This document shows, in pieces, positions 26,299-34,611 of a DNA stretch of 64,000 nucleotides. The notes under the pieces were generated by a model. That model was not told where the DNA came from, made no database searches, and worked only from the letters and a program-made list of their open reading frames with translations. Positions within the stretch are counted from its first letter, which is position 1. Each line of letters begins with the position of its first letter. The stretch covers positions 85,485 to 149,484 of the forward strand of contig JAFTMS010000007.1 of NCBI GenBank assembly GCA_017452265.1, in the 5' to 3' direction. This stretch comes from Bacteroidales bacterium. Its GTDB lineage: Bacteria; Bacteroidota; Bacteroidia; Bacteroidales; UBA932. The translations under genes were made by a program, and so were the position numbers.

Positions 26299-26787
26299 CT
26301 AAAGTTCTGCAGTCTTTATTTCATTGAAGAGGTTGCGGCAGGCTTCTTCGAGAAGATCGAGAACCAGACCGAATCCTTCGGCACCCATATAATACGGATC
26401 CGGGATATAGGACATCTTATGGATGGTAAGGAAATCTGCCATCCTTCTTATCTTTCTGGAATCCTCCACAGATGGAGCAAGATGCATCAGATCCTCATAG
26501 TTCTGATCGTCCATAGCGATGACGAGATCGAAATCCAGAAAGTCAAGACCGGATACCGGACGGGCCCTATGAGTCAAGCCATATCCGCGATACAGGGCCG
26601 CTGTGCGCATACGACGATCCGGCAATTCTCCGCGATGTCCGCTGTAAGTTCCTGCCGAATCTGCCTCAATCCTGTCCAGCATCCCGTTCTCCCTGACAAC
26701 ATGCTCAAAGATTCCCTGCGCCGCAGGAGACCTGCATATGTTCCCCAGACAGACAAATAATACTTTATATTTCTTGTCGGTATTCAT
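26299..26787 (-). CDS. Low-molecular-weight protein tyrosine phosphatase
   Basis: 162 residues, start at 26787 (MNTDKKYKVLFVCLGN; an in-frame ATG four codons upstream is less likely). The P-loop CLGNICRS supplies nucleophile C13 and R19, and the general acid is the Asp in IPDPYYMG near residue 125. This cytoplasmic enzyme removes phosphate from tyrosine and is often linked to polysaccharide or envelope control. Its start is 23 bases after the alanine racemase stop, so the two are probably cotranscribed. It converges with the VOC gene. Confidence 0.95.
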   Translation of the reverse strand: MNTDKKYKVLFVCLGNICRSPAAQGIFEHVVRENGMLDRIEADSAGTYSGHRGELPDRRMRTAALYRGYGLTHRARPVSGLDFLDFDLVIAMDDQNYEDLMHLAPSVEDSRKIRRMADFLTIHKMSYIPDPYYMGAEGFGLVLDLLEEACRNLFNEIKTAEL

Positions 26788-26809
26788 ATATCTACGCAAT
26801 TACAGACAC

Positions 26810-27928
26810 TTATCGGTCAATATCGGTCACAACCCGTTCGATGCGGCGGGGGACGGAGGTGAGGATTTCGTAGGGGATGGTGCCGAGGATGGAGGCGAGT
26901 TCGGATATGGTCGGATTCTCGCCGAAGATGGTCACAGTATCGCCTACCTTTGCATCAACGTCTGTGACATCGAGCATGCACATGTCCATGCAGATGTTGC
27001 CGATGGTCGGAACCCTGCGGCCGTTGAGCATGAACGATACATTTCCGCAGCCGAGATGACGGTCGATTCCGTCAGCATAGCCGACAGGGATAGTGGCTGT
27101 GACCGTACCTTCTGGAGCAATCTTCCCGTGACGTCCGTAGCCGATGGTCCCGTCATATGCTGACAAAGTCTTGATTTGCAGAATCTTGCATTTGAAAGAT
27201 GCCACAGGTGCAAGCTGCACCCCGGGCAGTGCACTGACTCCGTATATCCCTATGCCGAGGCGTACCATATCGAACTGATATTGAGGAAAGCGTTCTATTC
27301 CGGCAGAGTTAAGTATATGATACATAGGCTTATATCCAAGAGAAGCCACAATCCTGTCGGCATTTGTATGGAACATCTTCACCTGAGAAAGCGTAAAATC
27401 GTCCCACTGAGGTTCGTCAGATGCGGCAAGATGCGAATATATCGAAGCAATGCGCACCCTGCCGCATGTCTTGAGGAAAGCCATAAGATCCGGCAGTTCT
27501 GAAGACATGAAGCCGAGACGATGCATGCCGGTGTCGAGTTTGATATGTATGGGATATTCCTCCACTCCCCTTTCCTCCAAGACATTACAGAACGCCTTCA
27601 GTGTATACATGTTCGGTATGCCGGGCTCCAGACTGTTGTCGATGATCTCGTTGAAGAAGTCCGTTCCGGCCGTCAGCACGATTATCGGCCGGCTGATGCC
27701 TGCCTCCCTCAACTCGACACCTTCTACCGGATATGCCACAGCGAAGTAATCCGCTCCGGCCCTCTCCATCAGCGAAGCAAACTCAACTGCGCCATGGCCG
27801 TATGCATTGGCCTTGACCAACACAAGCATCCTCGTCGAAGGCTCAAGCTTCGACCTGAAGTATCTGTAGTTGTCAAGGCACGCTCCGAGATTTATCTCCA
27901 GCCTTGAAAAGTCCTCCTTTCTCGTCAT
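26810..27928 (-). CDS. alr: Alanine racemase
   Basis: 372 residues, normal length. It is a PLP enzyme making D-alanine for peptidoglycan. PLP-binding Lys is K39 in VLVKANAYGHGA. The second catalytic base is expected in the TIGYGRHGK block, and the dimer-site motif GYADGIDRHL and ICMDMCMLDVT confirm the family. The start follows a -7 element by about 50 bases. It is a cytoplasmic housekeeping enzyme. Confidence 0.97.
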   Translation of the reverse strand: MTRKEDFSRLEINLGACLDNYRYFRSKLEPSTRMLVLVKANAYGHGAVEFASLMERAGADYFAVAYPVEGVELREAGISRPIIVLTAGTDFFNEIIDNSLEPGIPNMYTLKAFCNVLEERGVEEYPIHIKLDTGMHRLGFMSSELPDLMAFLKTCGRVRIASIYSHLAASDEPQWDDFTLSQVKMFHTNADRIVASLGYKPMYHILNSAGIERFPQYQFDMVRLGIGIYGVSALPGVQLAPVASFKCKILQIKTLSAYDGTIGYGRHGKIAPEGTVTATIPVGYADGIDRHLGCGNVSFMLNGRRVPTIGNICMDMCMLDVTDVDAKVGDTVTIFGENPTISELASILGTIPYEILTSVPRRIERVVTDIDR

Positions 27929-27979
27929 TTTCCGTATATATATCCTGCCAAACTGTCAGCAGCCGGCACAAAACGGCAG

Positions 27980-27987
27980 CAAAATTA
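27980..27987 (-). promoter_or_regulatory. Bacteroidota -7 element for alr (TAATTTTG)
   Basis: TAATTTTG on the minus strand, 51 bases before the alr start, in a divergent region shared with the next gene. Confidence 0.55.
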
Positions 27988-28010
27988 CGAAATTATCTGA
28001 CAATATTTAC

Positions 28011-28018
28011 TATTTTTG
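28011..28018 (+). promoter_or_regulatory. Bacteroidota -7 element (TATTTTTG)
   Basis: TATTTTTG on the plus strand points to the metallopeptidase gene 122 bases on. The leader contains the inverted repeat GTTCCGCA (28078-28085)/TGCGGAAC (28120-28127) but no riboswitch class I recognise. Confidence 0.5.
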
Positions 28019-28140
28019 TCGTCAGTACGTTTTTTGTGGACATCGGCAATCAGACAGAGAAAGTGCGGTGGGGAAAAGTTCCGCAGCCACCGACCTTCTG
28101 ATAACAGACAAATTACCATTGCGGAACCTGAGCAACAGTT

Positions 28141-28815
28141 ATGAATATCTGGGTGATAATGATTGCAATAATGGTTCTGAGCTTTCTTGTGCAGCAGATG
28201 CTCCAGAGCCGTTTCAACAAGTATTCGAAAGTGGGACTGCCAAACGGAATGTCAGGCGCTGAAGTAGCGGCAAAGATGCTCCACGACAACGGCATATATG
28301 ATGTGAAGGTCGTGCCGACAAGAGGAAGCCTGACTGACCATTACAATCCGCAGACAAAGACCGTGAACCTCAGCGAAAGCGTATATGCAAGCCGCTCTGT
28401 GGCGGCAGCGGCTGTCGCAGCCCACGAATGCGGACATGCAGTACAGCATGCCTATGGCTATGCCCCTCTGAGGATGCGCTCGGCCCTCGTGCCTGTCGTG
28501 AATTTCGCCTCGAACATCGTGCAGTGGGTGCTTCTTGCCGGAATAATCTTCTCCCAGGCATTCCCGGGCCTGCTCTGGTTCGGAATCGCCCTCTTTGCCA
28601 TGACCACCATCTTCAGCTTCATCACTCTTCCAGTTGAGATCAACGCAAGCTCAAGGGCCATAGCATGGCTGGGCAATGCCGGTATCACAGACAGCCAGAC
28701 ACGCCCGATGGCCATAGACGCCCTCAAATGGGCAGCATACACATACGTAATCGCAGCCCTCGGCTCCCTCGCCACCCTGTTCTACTACATAGGCATTGCA
28801 AGAAGCAGGGACTGA
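28141..28815 (+). CDS. Membrane zinc metallopeptidase (YugP family)
   Basis: 224 residues. An N-terminal membrane helix is followed by a cytoplasmic or membrane-facing catalytic loop with HECGH (95-99), then two hydrophobic hairpins (about 120-170) and a final one (about 195-218). This pattern fits the Zn_peptidase_2/YugP family, whose substrates are mostly unknown; membrane-protein quality control is a guess. The gene is intact with a long leader. It ends 14 bases from the convergent GH97 gene. Confidence 0.9.
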   Translation: MNIWVIMIAIMVLSFLVQQMLQSRFNKYSKVGLPNGMSGAEVAAKMLHDNGIYDVKVVPTRGSLTDHYNPQTKTVNLSESVYASRSVAAAAVAAHECGHAVQHAYGYAPLRMRSALVPVVNFASNIVQWVLLAGIIFSQAFPGLLWFGIALFAMTTIFSFITLPVEINASSRAIAWLGNAGITDSQTRPMAIDALKWAAYTYVIAALGSLATLFYYIGIARSRD

Positions 28816-28829
28816 TGCTTGATGAGGTT

Positions 28830-30809
28830 TTACTTCTTTTTAAAAACAGCAGCGAAACCACCGCCTGGAGCTAAATGAAACGGAAGTACCGATGTTGCCG
28901 AGACATCAACAGTTTCCTTCTTGTAGTCGCTTCCATGGCGGTCACTGTTCACTCCGTCGCGGATTATTTCCGCAGTCCATTCTCCTTCTTCAAGAAACGA
29001 GCAGTCAAGAGCGATGTCGCGTGGTTCCCATGAAGTCAGACCTCCCACATACCACACCCCGTCCTTCAGACGTCCCATCACGATGCTCTCGCCCACCTTT
29101 CCTTCAAGAACGACAGAACGGTCGTAAACAGTAGGAACCGCAGAGATGAAACGCGTACATTCATCTTCTCTAATATAGTTGGACGGCGTGTCGCAAAGCA
29201 TTGTCAGAGGCGCATCAAAAACGACATACAGCGCTATTTGATGTGCACGGGTTCCCTGACTCATTCCCATATGGTCTATACTTCTGTAATCTCTTTTGGC
29301 CGCATTGATCATAGCCCCAGGAGTGTAATCAAGAGGGCCGCATGCCATACGGATATAAGGAACAAGGACATCATTCAAAGGCATATCTGCCTTATCCTTA
29401 TCAGTCCATTTCATCTGTTCAAGGCCATAAACTCCCTCAAAGTTAATGACATTCGGCCATGTACGGCTGAGCCCGGTCGGCTTGTATACTCCGTGCATAT
29501 CAATAAGGAGATTGTACTTTGCCGTCACCTCAGCAAGAGTATATAGATCCCTCACAACCTCCTGATCCTGAGACTCAAAGAAATCCACTTTGAATCCCGC
29601 CACACCCATCTTGGCATAGTGTTCACATATTTTCTCAGCATCCTTGACAAGGGTATGTCCCACCGCCCAGAGTATTATCCCAACGCCTTTCTTCTCTGCA
29701 TATTCGCAAAGCTTCGGGAGATTAAGGTCTGCACGAGGATTAAGCATATCCTTATCCCGGAAACTATACCACCCGTCATCAATCATGACATATTCGATTC
29801 CATATTCAGATGCAAAATCGATATGATACATGTATGTCTCGGTATTGTTTCCTGCACGAAAATCCACTCCGTACAATTTGCATCCGTTCCACCAATCCCA
29901 TGTCGATTTGCCCGGTCTGATCCAAGACACATCATCTATCTTGCATGGAGTGGCAAGCTGATACACCATATTATTCATCGGAAGATCCTTATCATCAGCA
30001 GCATAGGCAACTATTCTCCATGGGAAAGTTTCCTCCGCTTTCATTCCGCATGCAATCACATCCTTCCTTTCTCCGGCATTGAGACTCCCGCTCATGGTCT
30101 CGACTTGGGTCAGACGAGCTTTAGGGAAGACCGCCGTCAAGCCATCAGCGGTAGCATTCCGTTCAATGAACATGCCCGGATAATCAATGAGGTCGGCCTC
30201 CATCAGCAGCAGCCATCCCCTGTCATCCATATCCACAAGGAGCGGCGTGAAGGCAAACCTGTCGTCATAAGGTTTCTCACTTAACTTATGGAAGGTATAC
30301 TGGCTCTCGAATGAACTTGCATATTTATCCTTGCGCTTGTCCGAATATGGAATGATGAGCTCATAATCTTCCGTAAAGCGAAACTCAACCTGTTCGTCCC
30401 TCACATCGAATCCATCCTTGAAATCAGTAACAAAACGGTAGGCAATGCCGTCATCATATGCTCTGAATTCGAGAGTCCACCCTCCAGAAAACACGACATT
30501 GAGAATATTGTATGACACCTCGAACGAGCTTTGGCGATACATAGGGGCAACGATGGTCTCCGTCCTGGAATCTTTGCGCACTTTGGACACCTTAGGAGCC
30601 GCACCAAGGACACGACCGTCTGCAAGAGTCATAGAAAGGGCGCAATCGTCCATCACGACCTTCCCGTCCACGGAAAGACTATAGGAAAGCGCATCATCCA
30701 CGTCAAGGGTCACTTTCAGGACTCCCGAAGGAGATGACAGTTCATACTGTTTCGCACTAACAACCCCAAAGCACAAAACAGCAGCAATGAATGTCAGAAG
30801 TCTTTTCAT
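28830..30809 (-). CDS. GH97 glycosidase, retaining (alpha-galactosidase-like)
   Basis: 659 residues with a signal peptide; start at 30809 (MKRLLTF). It has the GH97 layout: N-terminal beta-sandwich (about 20-280), TIM barrel (about 285-560) and a C-terminal beta domain. At the position where inverting SusB-type enzymes carry Gly, this one has D409 in GFKVDFFES, the nucleophile of retaining members. E464, 55 residues later in NFEGVYGLE, matches the acid/base spacing. Retaining GH97s characterised so far are alpha-galactosidases. It lies last on the minus-strand run, after two esterases, and is probably periplasmic, trimming imported glycans. Its paralogue is at 41847-43862. Confidence 0.9.
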   Translation of the reverse strand: MKRLLTFIAAVLCFGVVSAKQYELSSPSGVLKVTLDVDDALSYSLSVDGKVVMDDCALSMTLADGRVLGAAPKVSKVRKDSRTETIVAPMYRQSSFEVSYNILNVVFSGGWTLEFRAYDDGIAYRFVTDFKDGFDVRDEQVEFRFTEDYELIIPYSDKRKDKYASSFESQYTFHKLSEKPYDDRFAFTPLLVDMDDRGWLLLMEADLIDYPGMFIERNATADGLTAVFPKARLTQVETMSGSLNAGERKDVIACGMKAEETFPWRIVAYAADDKDLPMNNMVYQLATPCKIDDVSWIRPGKSTWDWWNGCKLYGVDFRAGNNTETYMYHIDFASEYGIEYVMIDDGWYSFRDKDMLNPRADLNLPKLCEYAEKKGVGIILWAVGHTLVKDAEKICEHYAKMGVAGFKVDFFESQDQEVVRDLYTLAEVTAKYNLLIDMHGVYKPTGLSRTWPNVINFEGVYGLEQMKWTDKDKADMPLNDVLVPYIRMACGPLDYTPGAMINAAKRDYRSIDHMGMSQGTRAHQIALYVVFDAPLTMLCDTPSNYIREDECTRFISAVPTVYDRSVVLEGKVGESIVMGRLKDGVWYVGGLTSWEPRDIALDCSFLEEGEWTAEIIRDGVNSDRHGSDYKKETVDVSATSVLPFHLAPGGGFAAVFKKK

Positions 30810-30830
30810 TTCAGGCATCAGGTTAAAAGA

Positions 30831-31640
30831 TTATTCTATCGTCATATCTATTCTACATGGCAGAGATACCAGCTGATAATACAGGCAAAGAGCCAGACGG
30901 CGTTGTCCTTCGTCATTCGGGTGCAGACGGTCTGTATCACTGTAGAAATAGTCTTTCTGCTCCTCATGCATAGGGAAAAGACCGCTGAGGGCATGAGTAT
31001 CAATCACCGGGACAGACCAGATATTCGACGCTTCCTTTATCGCCTGCACATACGCATCCAGATATTCACCGCATCCGTTCTGCCAATCCTCTGTCGGCTG
31101 TACATTCCATTGTCCCCACGAAGCACGGCTCCTGTGTATTGGAGTAAGCATAACAATCTGTTTTGTCGGATACAGTCTTTTAAGAGTATCCAGAACTACG
31201 TTTATACGGCCACAAAACGTATTCCTGCCGAAATTTGTCACACGGCGAGTGCGTTCCACCCAATGCCCATCTGCATTGACAACACCCTTCTCTTCCGTAA
31301 ACCATTCTCCGACAGGAACCGCTGAATTGAAATCATTGGTTCCCATGAATATCATAATGGCATCCACATCATTGCCATGCTCTGCATGAAGTCTTTCAAT
31401 CTGTCCTAAAAGTTCAATCCACTGGCGGCCGTTCTGTCCATAACAATAAGAAGTCGCCCCAAGCCATTCCTCAAGATAGCCCCAATACTTCGTCTTACTT
31501 TCCCGATTACGGGCATCCGTTATCGAATCGCCGAGATAGGCAATCTTCTTTCCGGCCCACGGGTGTTCGAATGTGTTTTGAGCAGAAACTGCCGTCGCCA
31601 ACAGCAAGGCGGCAGCAGTTATATATGATTTCAGTTTCAT
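30831..31640 (-). CDS. Secreted SGNH/GDSL hydrolase
   Basis: 269 residues with signal peptide (cut near VSAQ). The nucleophile block is YLGDSITDARN (S39), the oxyanion Asn is in MGTNDFN and the Asp/His dyad in DTDRLHPNDEG. These enzymes remove acyl esters from carbohydrates in the periplasm. It starts 2 bases after the SASA-type esterase stop and ends about 20 bases before the GH97 start, so all three form one operon that probably clears acetyl groups before galactose removal. Confidence 0.9.
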   Translation of the reverse strand: MKLKSYITAAALLLATAVSAQNTFEHPWAGKKIAYLGDSITDARNRESKTKYWGYLEEWLGATSYCYGQNGRQWIELLGQIERLHAEHGNDVDAIMIFMGTNDFNSAVPVGEWFTEEKGVVNADGHWVERTRRVTNFGRNTFCGRINVVLDTLKRLYPTKQIVMLTPIHRSRASWGQWNVQPTEDWQNGCGEYLDAYVQAIKEASNIWSVPVIDTHALSGLFPMHEEQKDYFYSDTDRLHPNDEGQRRLALCLYYQLVSLPCRIDMTIE

Positions 31641-31642
31641 AA

Positions 31643-33142
31643 TTATCTTATCTCACCGATTTCATCTGCAGGTATTTCCCAATCATCTGTTCTGAATGGC
31701 ACAAGAGGCTGTCCCATTGTTGTCATAACGTTTGCGTCCTTAGGGAAATTACAGAAAGCGTAACGAACTGCAACAGGTTCAGGAACGTGTTCCGACCAAA
31801 CCTCTATTCTGTTCTCCCACCAACGGTAGTTGGCCTTAGCTTTATGCCACACCTTGTCAGCTCCCGCGATTTCAAATCCATCCGGAGTGCAATAAGCATT
31901 CTTCGCATATCCTTTGAAACTGTCCGGATCGTTCCATTCATATTTCTTTGACAGATTTTCGAAACTGAGCACAAGCATGTTTCCACGCCTTTCATCATTT
32001 ATAAGTTCCATCTCCTTATAACGTGGAGCAGGTCTTGGCACACCTCTCAGTCCATAATCATTAGCTAAAGCAAGATAGGCAAGGCGCTCCGCCACCTGTA
32101 TTTTCTCAGACGGATGTATGCAGGTCCGGTTTCCAAGATCGGTCGTAGCAGCAATTCCGGAATATGGAATTTCCTTCATTGCCTGATATTGAGCCTCAAT
32201 GACCAACGGCAGTGAGCGGAGGCCATCACCTTCGTAGGTATATGGAGCCAACTGAGTGTAATAGAACGGCATTTTGTCATCACCCCATATATTTCTCCAA
32301 AATTTAACAAGAGAAACCATCAGATTCTTATAGTCAAACCAATTATGCCTGTTAGAACATCCCTGATACCAGATAAAGCCCTTTGCCGTGAAATCCTTTA
32401 TCGGATGGATAAGTCCGTTGTATAATTTCTGTGGAGCGCTCGTATCGCCTTTACCGCTTTTCGCAATTTCATGATTGATTCCTTCAGTTGCATCAATAGC
32501 CTCTTCAGTCATCCAGCATTCTATACGGCTTCCACCCCAATTCGCAGAAATCAGTCCCACAGGAATTCCACCCAGAGCCTTTGTCAATGCCTTACCAAAG
32601 AAATATCCCACGGCAGAAAAAGAGCATACACTCTGTGGTGTTGAAACTTGCCAAGTGCCTTCACAATCGGCCTGAGGAACGTCATTCGATACACGAGGCA
32701 CGTTGAAAAGGCGGACATTCGGGGTTTCTGACGCTGCATAAAGAATTGCTTCTGATGATCCTTCAACAGGCTGATACATGAAACCGCATACCGGCATCTC
32801 CATATTCGACTGGCCGCCACATATCCACACCTCACCGAGAAGGATATTGTCAAGAACCGTCTTCTTTCCATCACTGAAAGTGATTGTATAAGGACCGCCG
32901 GCCTCTCCTGTAGCCACCTTCAGGCTCCAAGAACCATCATCAGCAGCCTTCACCTTGTACTTTTCTCCATTCCACGAAGTCTCTACAGTCACGGTCTTGC
33001 CGGCTTCTGCACTACCCCATAGATTCACCTCAGTATTGCGCTGAAGCACCATATTGCTTCCCAAAACGGAAGGAAGCTTCACCTCCGCCTGCATAGCAAA
33101 CGGCAGAACAGCCATTACAGCCAAAATAAACAACTTCTTCAT
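31643..33142 (-). CDS. Sialate O-acetylesterase-like protein
   Basis: 499 residues with signal peptide (AMQAE). The N-terminal sandwich (VLGSNMVLQRNTEVNLWG) is followed by an SGNH core with S112 in CGGQSNMEMP and His in TCIHPSEK. It is a secreted esterase, expected to remove O-acetyl groups, for example from sialic acids that cap mucin glycans. It is paralogous to 22161-23612. It starts the three-gene esterase/GH97 tail of PUL 2, separated from the rest of that PUL by the A+T-rich island. Coding is intact. Confidence 0.9.
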   Translation of the reverse strand: MKKLFILAVMAVLPFAMQAEVKLPSVLGSNMVLQRNTEVNLWGSAEAGKTVTVETSWNGEKYKVKAADDGSWSLKVATGEAGGPYTITFSDGKKTVLDNILLGEVWICGGQSNMEMPVCGFMYQPVEGSSEAILYAASETPNVRLFNVPRVSNDVPQADCEGTWQVSTPQSVCSFSAVGYFFGKALTKALGGIPVGLISANWGGSRIECWMTEEAIDATEGINHEIAKSGKGDTSAPQKLYNGLIHPIKDFTAKGFIWYQGCSNRHNWFDYKNLMVSLVKFWRNIWGDDKMPFYYTQLAPYTYEGDGLRSLPLVIEAQYQAMKEIPYSGIAATTDLGNRTCIHPSEKIQVAERLAYLALANDYGLRGVPRPAPRYKEMELINDERRGNMLVLSFENLSKKYEWNDPDSFKGYAKNAYCTPDGFEIAGADKVWHKAKANYRWWENRIEVWSEHVPEPVAVRYAFCNFPKDANVMTTMGQPLVPFRTDDWEIPADEIGEIR

Positions 33143-33178
33143 GATAACATATTGTTAACAAATTATTTACAAACTAAA

Positions 33179-33568
33179 TTATTGTATTCCATTCTGTTGT
33201 TGCAGGAAAGTCTCTACCATTTCTTTCCGCTCAGAACGACTTACCATTTTAATGGTATTATTCATATGAGCAATATTCCAACACATCACATCATATACAA
33301 TAGACGGATAGCCCATACTGACGACATCATCCCTATCTATTCCAAGTTTGAAGCGGCGTCCATGTACCTCTACGTTTTTCAGCATCGTATTAAAAATACT
33401 GTCCCTCAACGGCAAATCGTCAACAGGTTTCATAATGTCTCCTTCAAACAGGCCCAATTCGCGCATATACATGGCATACTGTTCATCATTAATGACATTA
33501 TCATCACTTCTACAGCATCCCGCTGTAAAAAATATTGAAATAGCAACTATTATAAATACCCGTACCAT
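33179..33568 (-). CDS. Small lipoprotein of unknown function
   Basis: 129 residues. The lipoprotein signal VFIIVAISIFFTAGC ends at the lipobox Cys, followed by CRSDD. The mature part is acidic then basic, with a helix-rich end (SRSERKEMVETFLQQ); no motif is recognised. It overlaps the upstream lipoprotein gene by 19 bases, so the two are coupled. This lies in the A+T-rich island and ends close to the SASA esterase start on the same strand. Surface or periplasmic location is expected. Confidence 0.7.
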   Translation of the reverse strand: MVRVFIIVAISIFFTAGCCRSDDNVINDEQYAMYMRELGLFEGDIMKPVDDLPLRDSIFNTMLKNVEVHGRRFKLGIDRDDVVSMGYPSIVYDVMCWNIAHMNNTIKMVSRSERKEMVETFLQQQNGIQ

Positions 33569-34254
33569 GAGTATGTTCCTCCATTTGAATCTGATGTAGT
33601 AAATTGTATTGTTCCATAAGTATTAGACGCTGCAATCGCCACACTGAGATTCCCATTTCCCCAACGTCTGGCGGAATGTACTCCACCGAAGAATTCTGTT
33701 CTAACTTCACTCCAACCAACCAAAGCAACATTACTAAAACAATGTCCATTAATACCTTTCATACCGTTAGGAGCAAAAATTGAGACTCCGCCAGGGACCC
33801 CAAGTGTAGCGGAAATGGAACCACTCGGCATTGTCACGGTTTGCTCTTGCCGAGTCTTAAGAGACGGCAAGACTACTATGGAAGTCGTACTATAAGTACA
33901 ATCGTCTATATGCCATTCATTAATATTCGGATCATTTTCCCAATTTGCGATATCCTGCAATATCTGCTCATTTGCCAAATGCAATTGAGCATCCATATAA
34001 TTATAGCTATCAAGAGAGTACCCTAATTCTATCGCTTCTTCTAACGAGATTTTTAGTCTGTATTGATAGTTGTCGAATTCTATATACCCAGCCTCTATTA
34101 TTTTCAATGCCTCGTATTCTGTCTCTTGAAGAGATTTAGTAAGCACCATTCCATGGTGTTTTGGAGACTCCATCATAGATAATTCCTCAAAAACATCCCT
34201 TGTACATGACATTGATGCGAATACAATAAAAATAAACAAAAAATGTACTTTCAT
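33550..34254 (-). CDS. Lipoprotein of unknown function, 234 residues
   Basis: Start taken at 34254 (MKVHFLFIF), giving signal and lipobox FASMSC. The mature protein has a helical first half (LKIIEAGYIEFDNYQYRLKI to EQILQDIANWEND). Its second half is Gly/Ser-rich and likely beta (SGSISATLGVPGGVSIF, NGHCFSNVALVGWSEVRTEF, TSDSNGGTYSWYGYL). I recognise no family. The C-terminal half could be a small secreted beta domain. It sits behind a TAACTTTG element and leads the two-gene unit with the 129-residue lipoprotein, apparently as a companion of the cassette at 34612-39985. Confidence 0.7.
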   Translation of the reverse strand: MKVHFLFIFIVFASMSCTRDVFEELSMMESPKHHGMVLTKSLQETEYEALKIIEAGYIEFDNYQYRLKISLEEAIELGYSLDSYNYMDAQLHLANEQILQDIANWENDPNINEWHIDDCTYSTTSIVVLPSLKTRQEQTVTMPSGSISATLGVPGGVSIFAPNGMKGINGHCFSNVALVGWSEVRTEFFGGVHSARRWGNGNLSVAIAASNTYGTIQFTTSDSNGGTYSWYGYL

Positions 34255-34298
34255 AATCAACGGTAAATTTTAATCAATAGCGCAACACTATCGAAATT

Positions 34299-34306
34299 CA
34301 AAGTTA
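34299..34306 (-). promoter_or_regulatory. -7 element (TAACTTTG) with adjacent inverted repeat
   Basis: TAACTTTG on the minus strand lies 45 bases before the ATG at 34254. Directly upstream, ATATCT-CTA-AGATAT (34310-34324) is a perfect inverted repeat that could be an operator. Confidence 0.45.
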
Positions 34307-34324
34307 AAAATATCTCTAAGATAT

Positions 34325-34611
34325 TACGACTCGTTATAATCCGCACCTTTCGGCATATTCTACCTTATCAAATCGTTTATGCTTTATGTCCCAAGAGTGG
34401 CACGGTTCCGCAAAACGGACTTTCAAGTTAAGTCTCCATACGGTCTCTTGTGTCAGGCTAACCTCATTATCGGCCGTGATTTTGCATAGTAATTTTCTAT
34501 TGGTTATACGTATTGACAAGGGTTTCTGTTATAGGGGTGGCCTCCTTCCCCTTTAACTCCTACTAACAACTACGTATGCTGTTTTATTTATCTTCTACAA
34601 CTCGCATTGTA
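34325..34611. other. Intergenic stretch without a supported gene
   Basis: A 61-codon minus-strand frame (34519-34334, ending KVEYAERCGL) starts with TTG and has no clear ribosome site or family, so I leave it unannotated as a gene. It could be a decayed fragment. The stretch marks the end of the coupled cassette upstream. No clear terminator hairpin is seen. Confidence 0.4.

Noticed and set aside
28019-28140. Leader of the metallopeptidase gene as a riboswitch
   Set aside because: It has an 8-bp inverted repeat with a long loop but no recognisable aptamer core or terminator/antiterminator pair.
34334-34519. A 61-codon minus-strand frame as a gene
   Set aside because: TTG start, no clear ribosome site, no recognised family and an unusual composition. 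Possibly a fragment, but not supportable as a gene.
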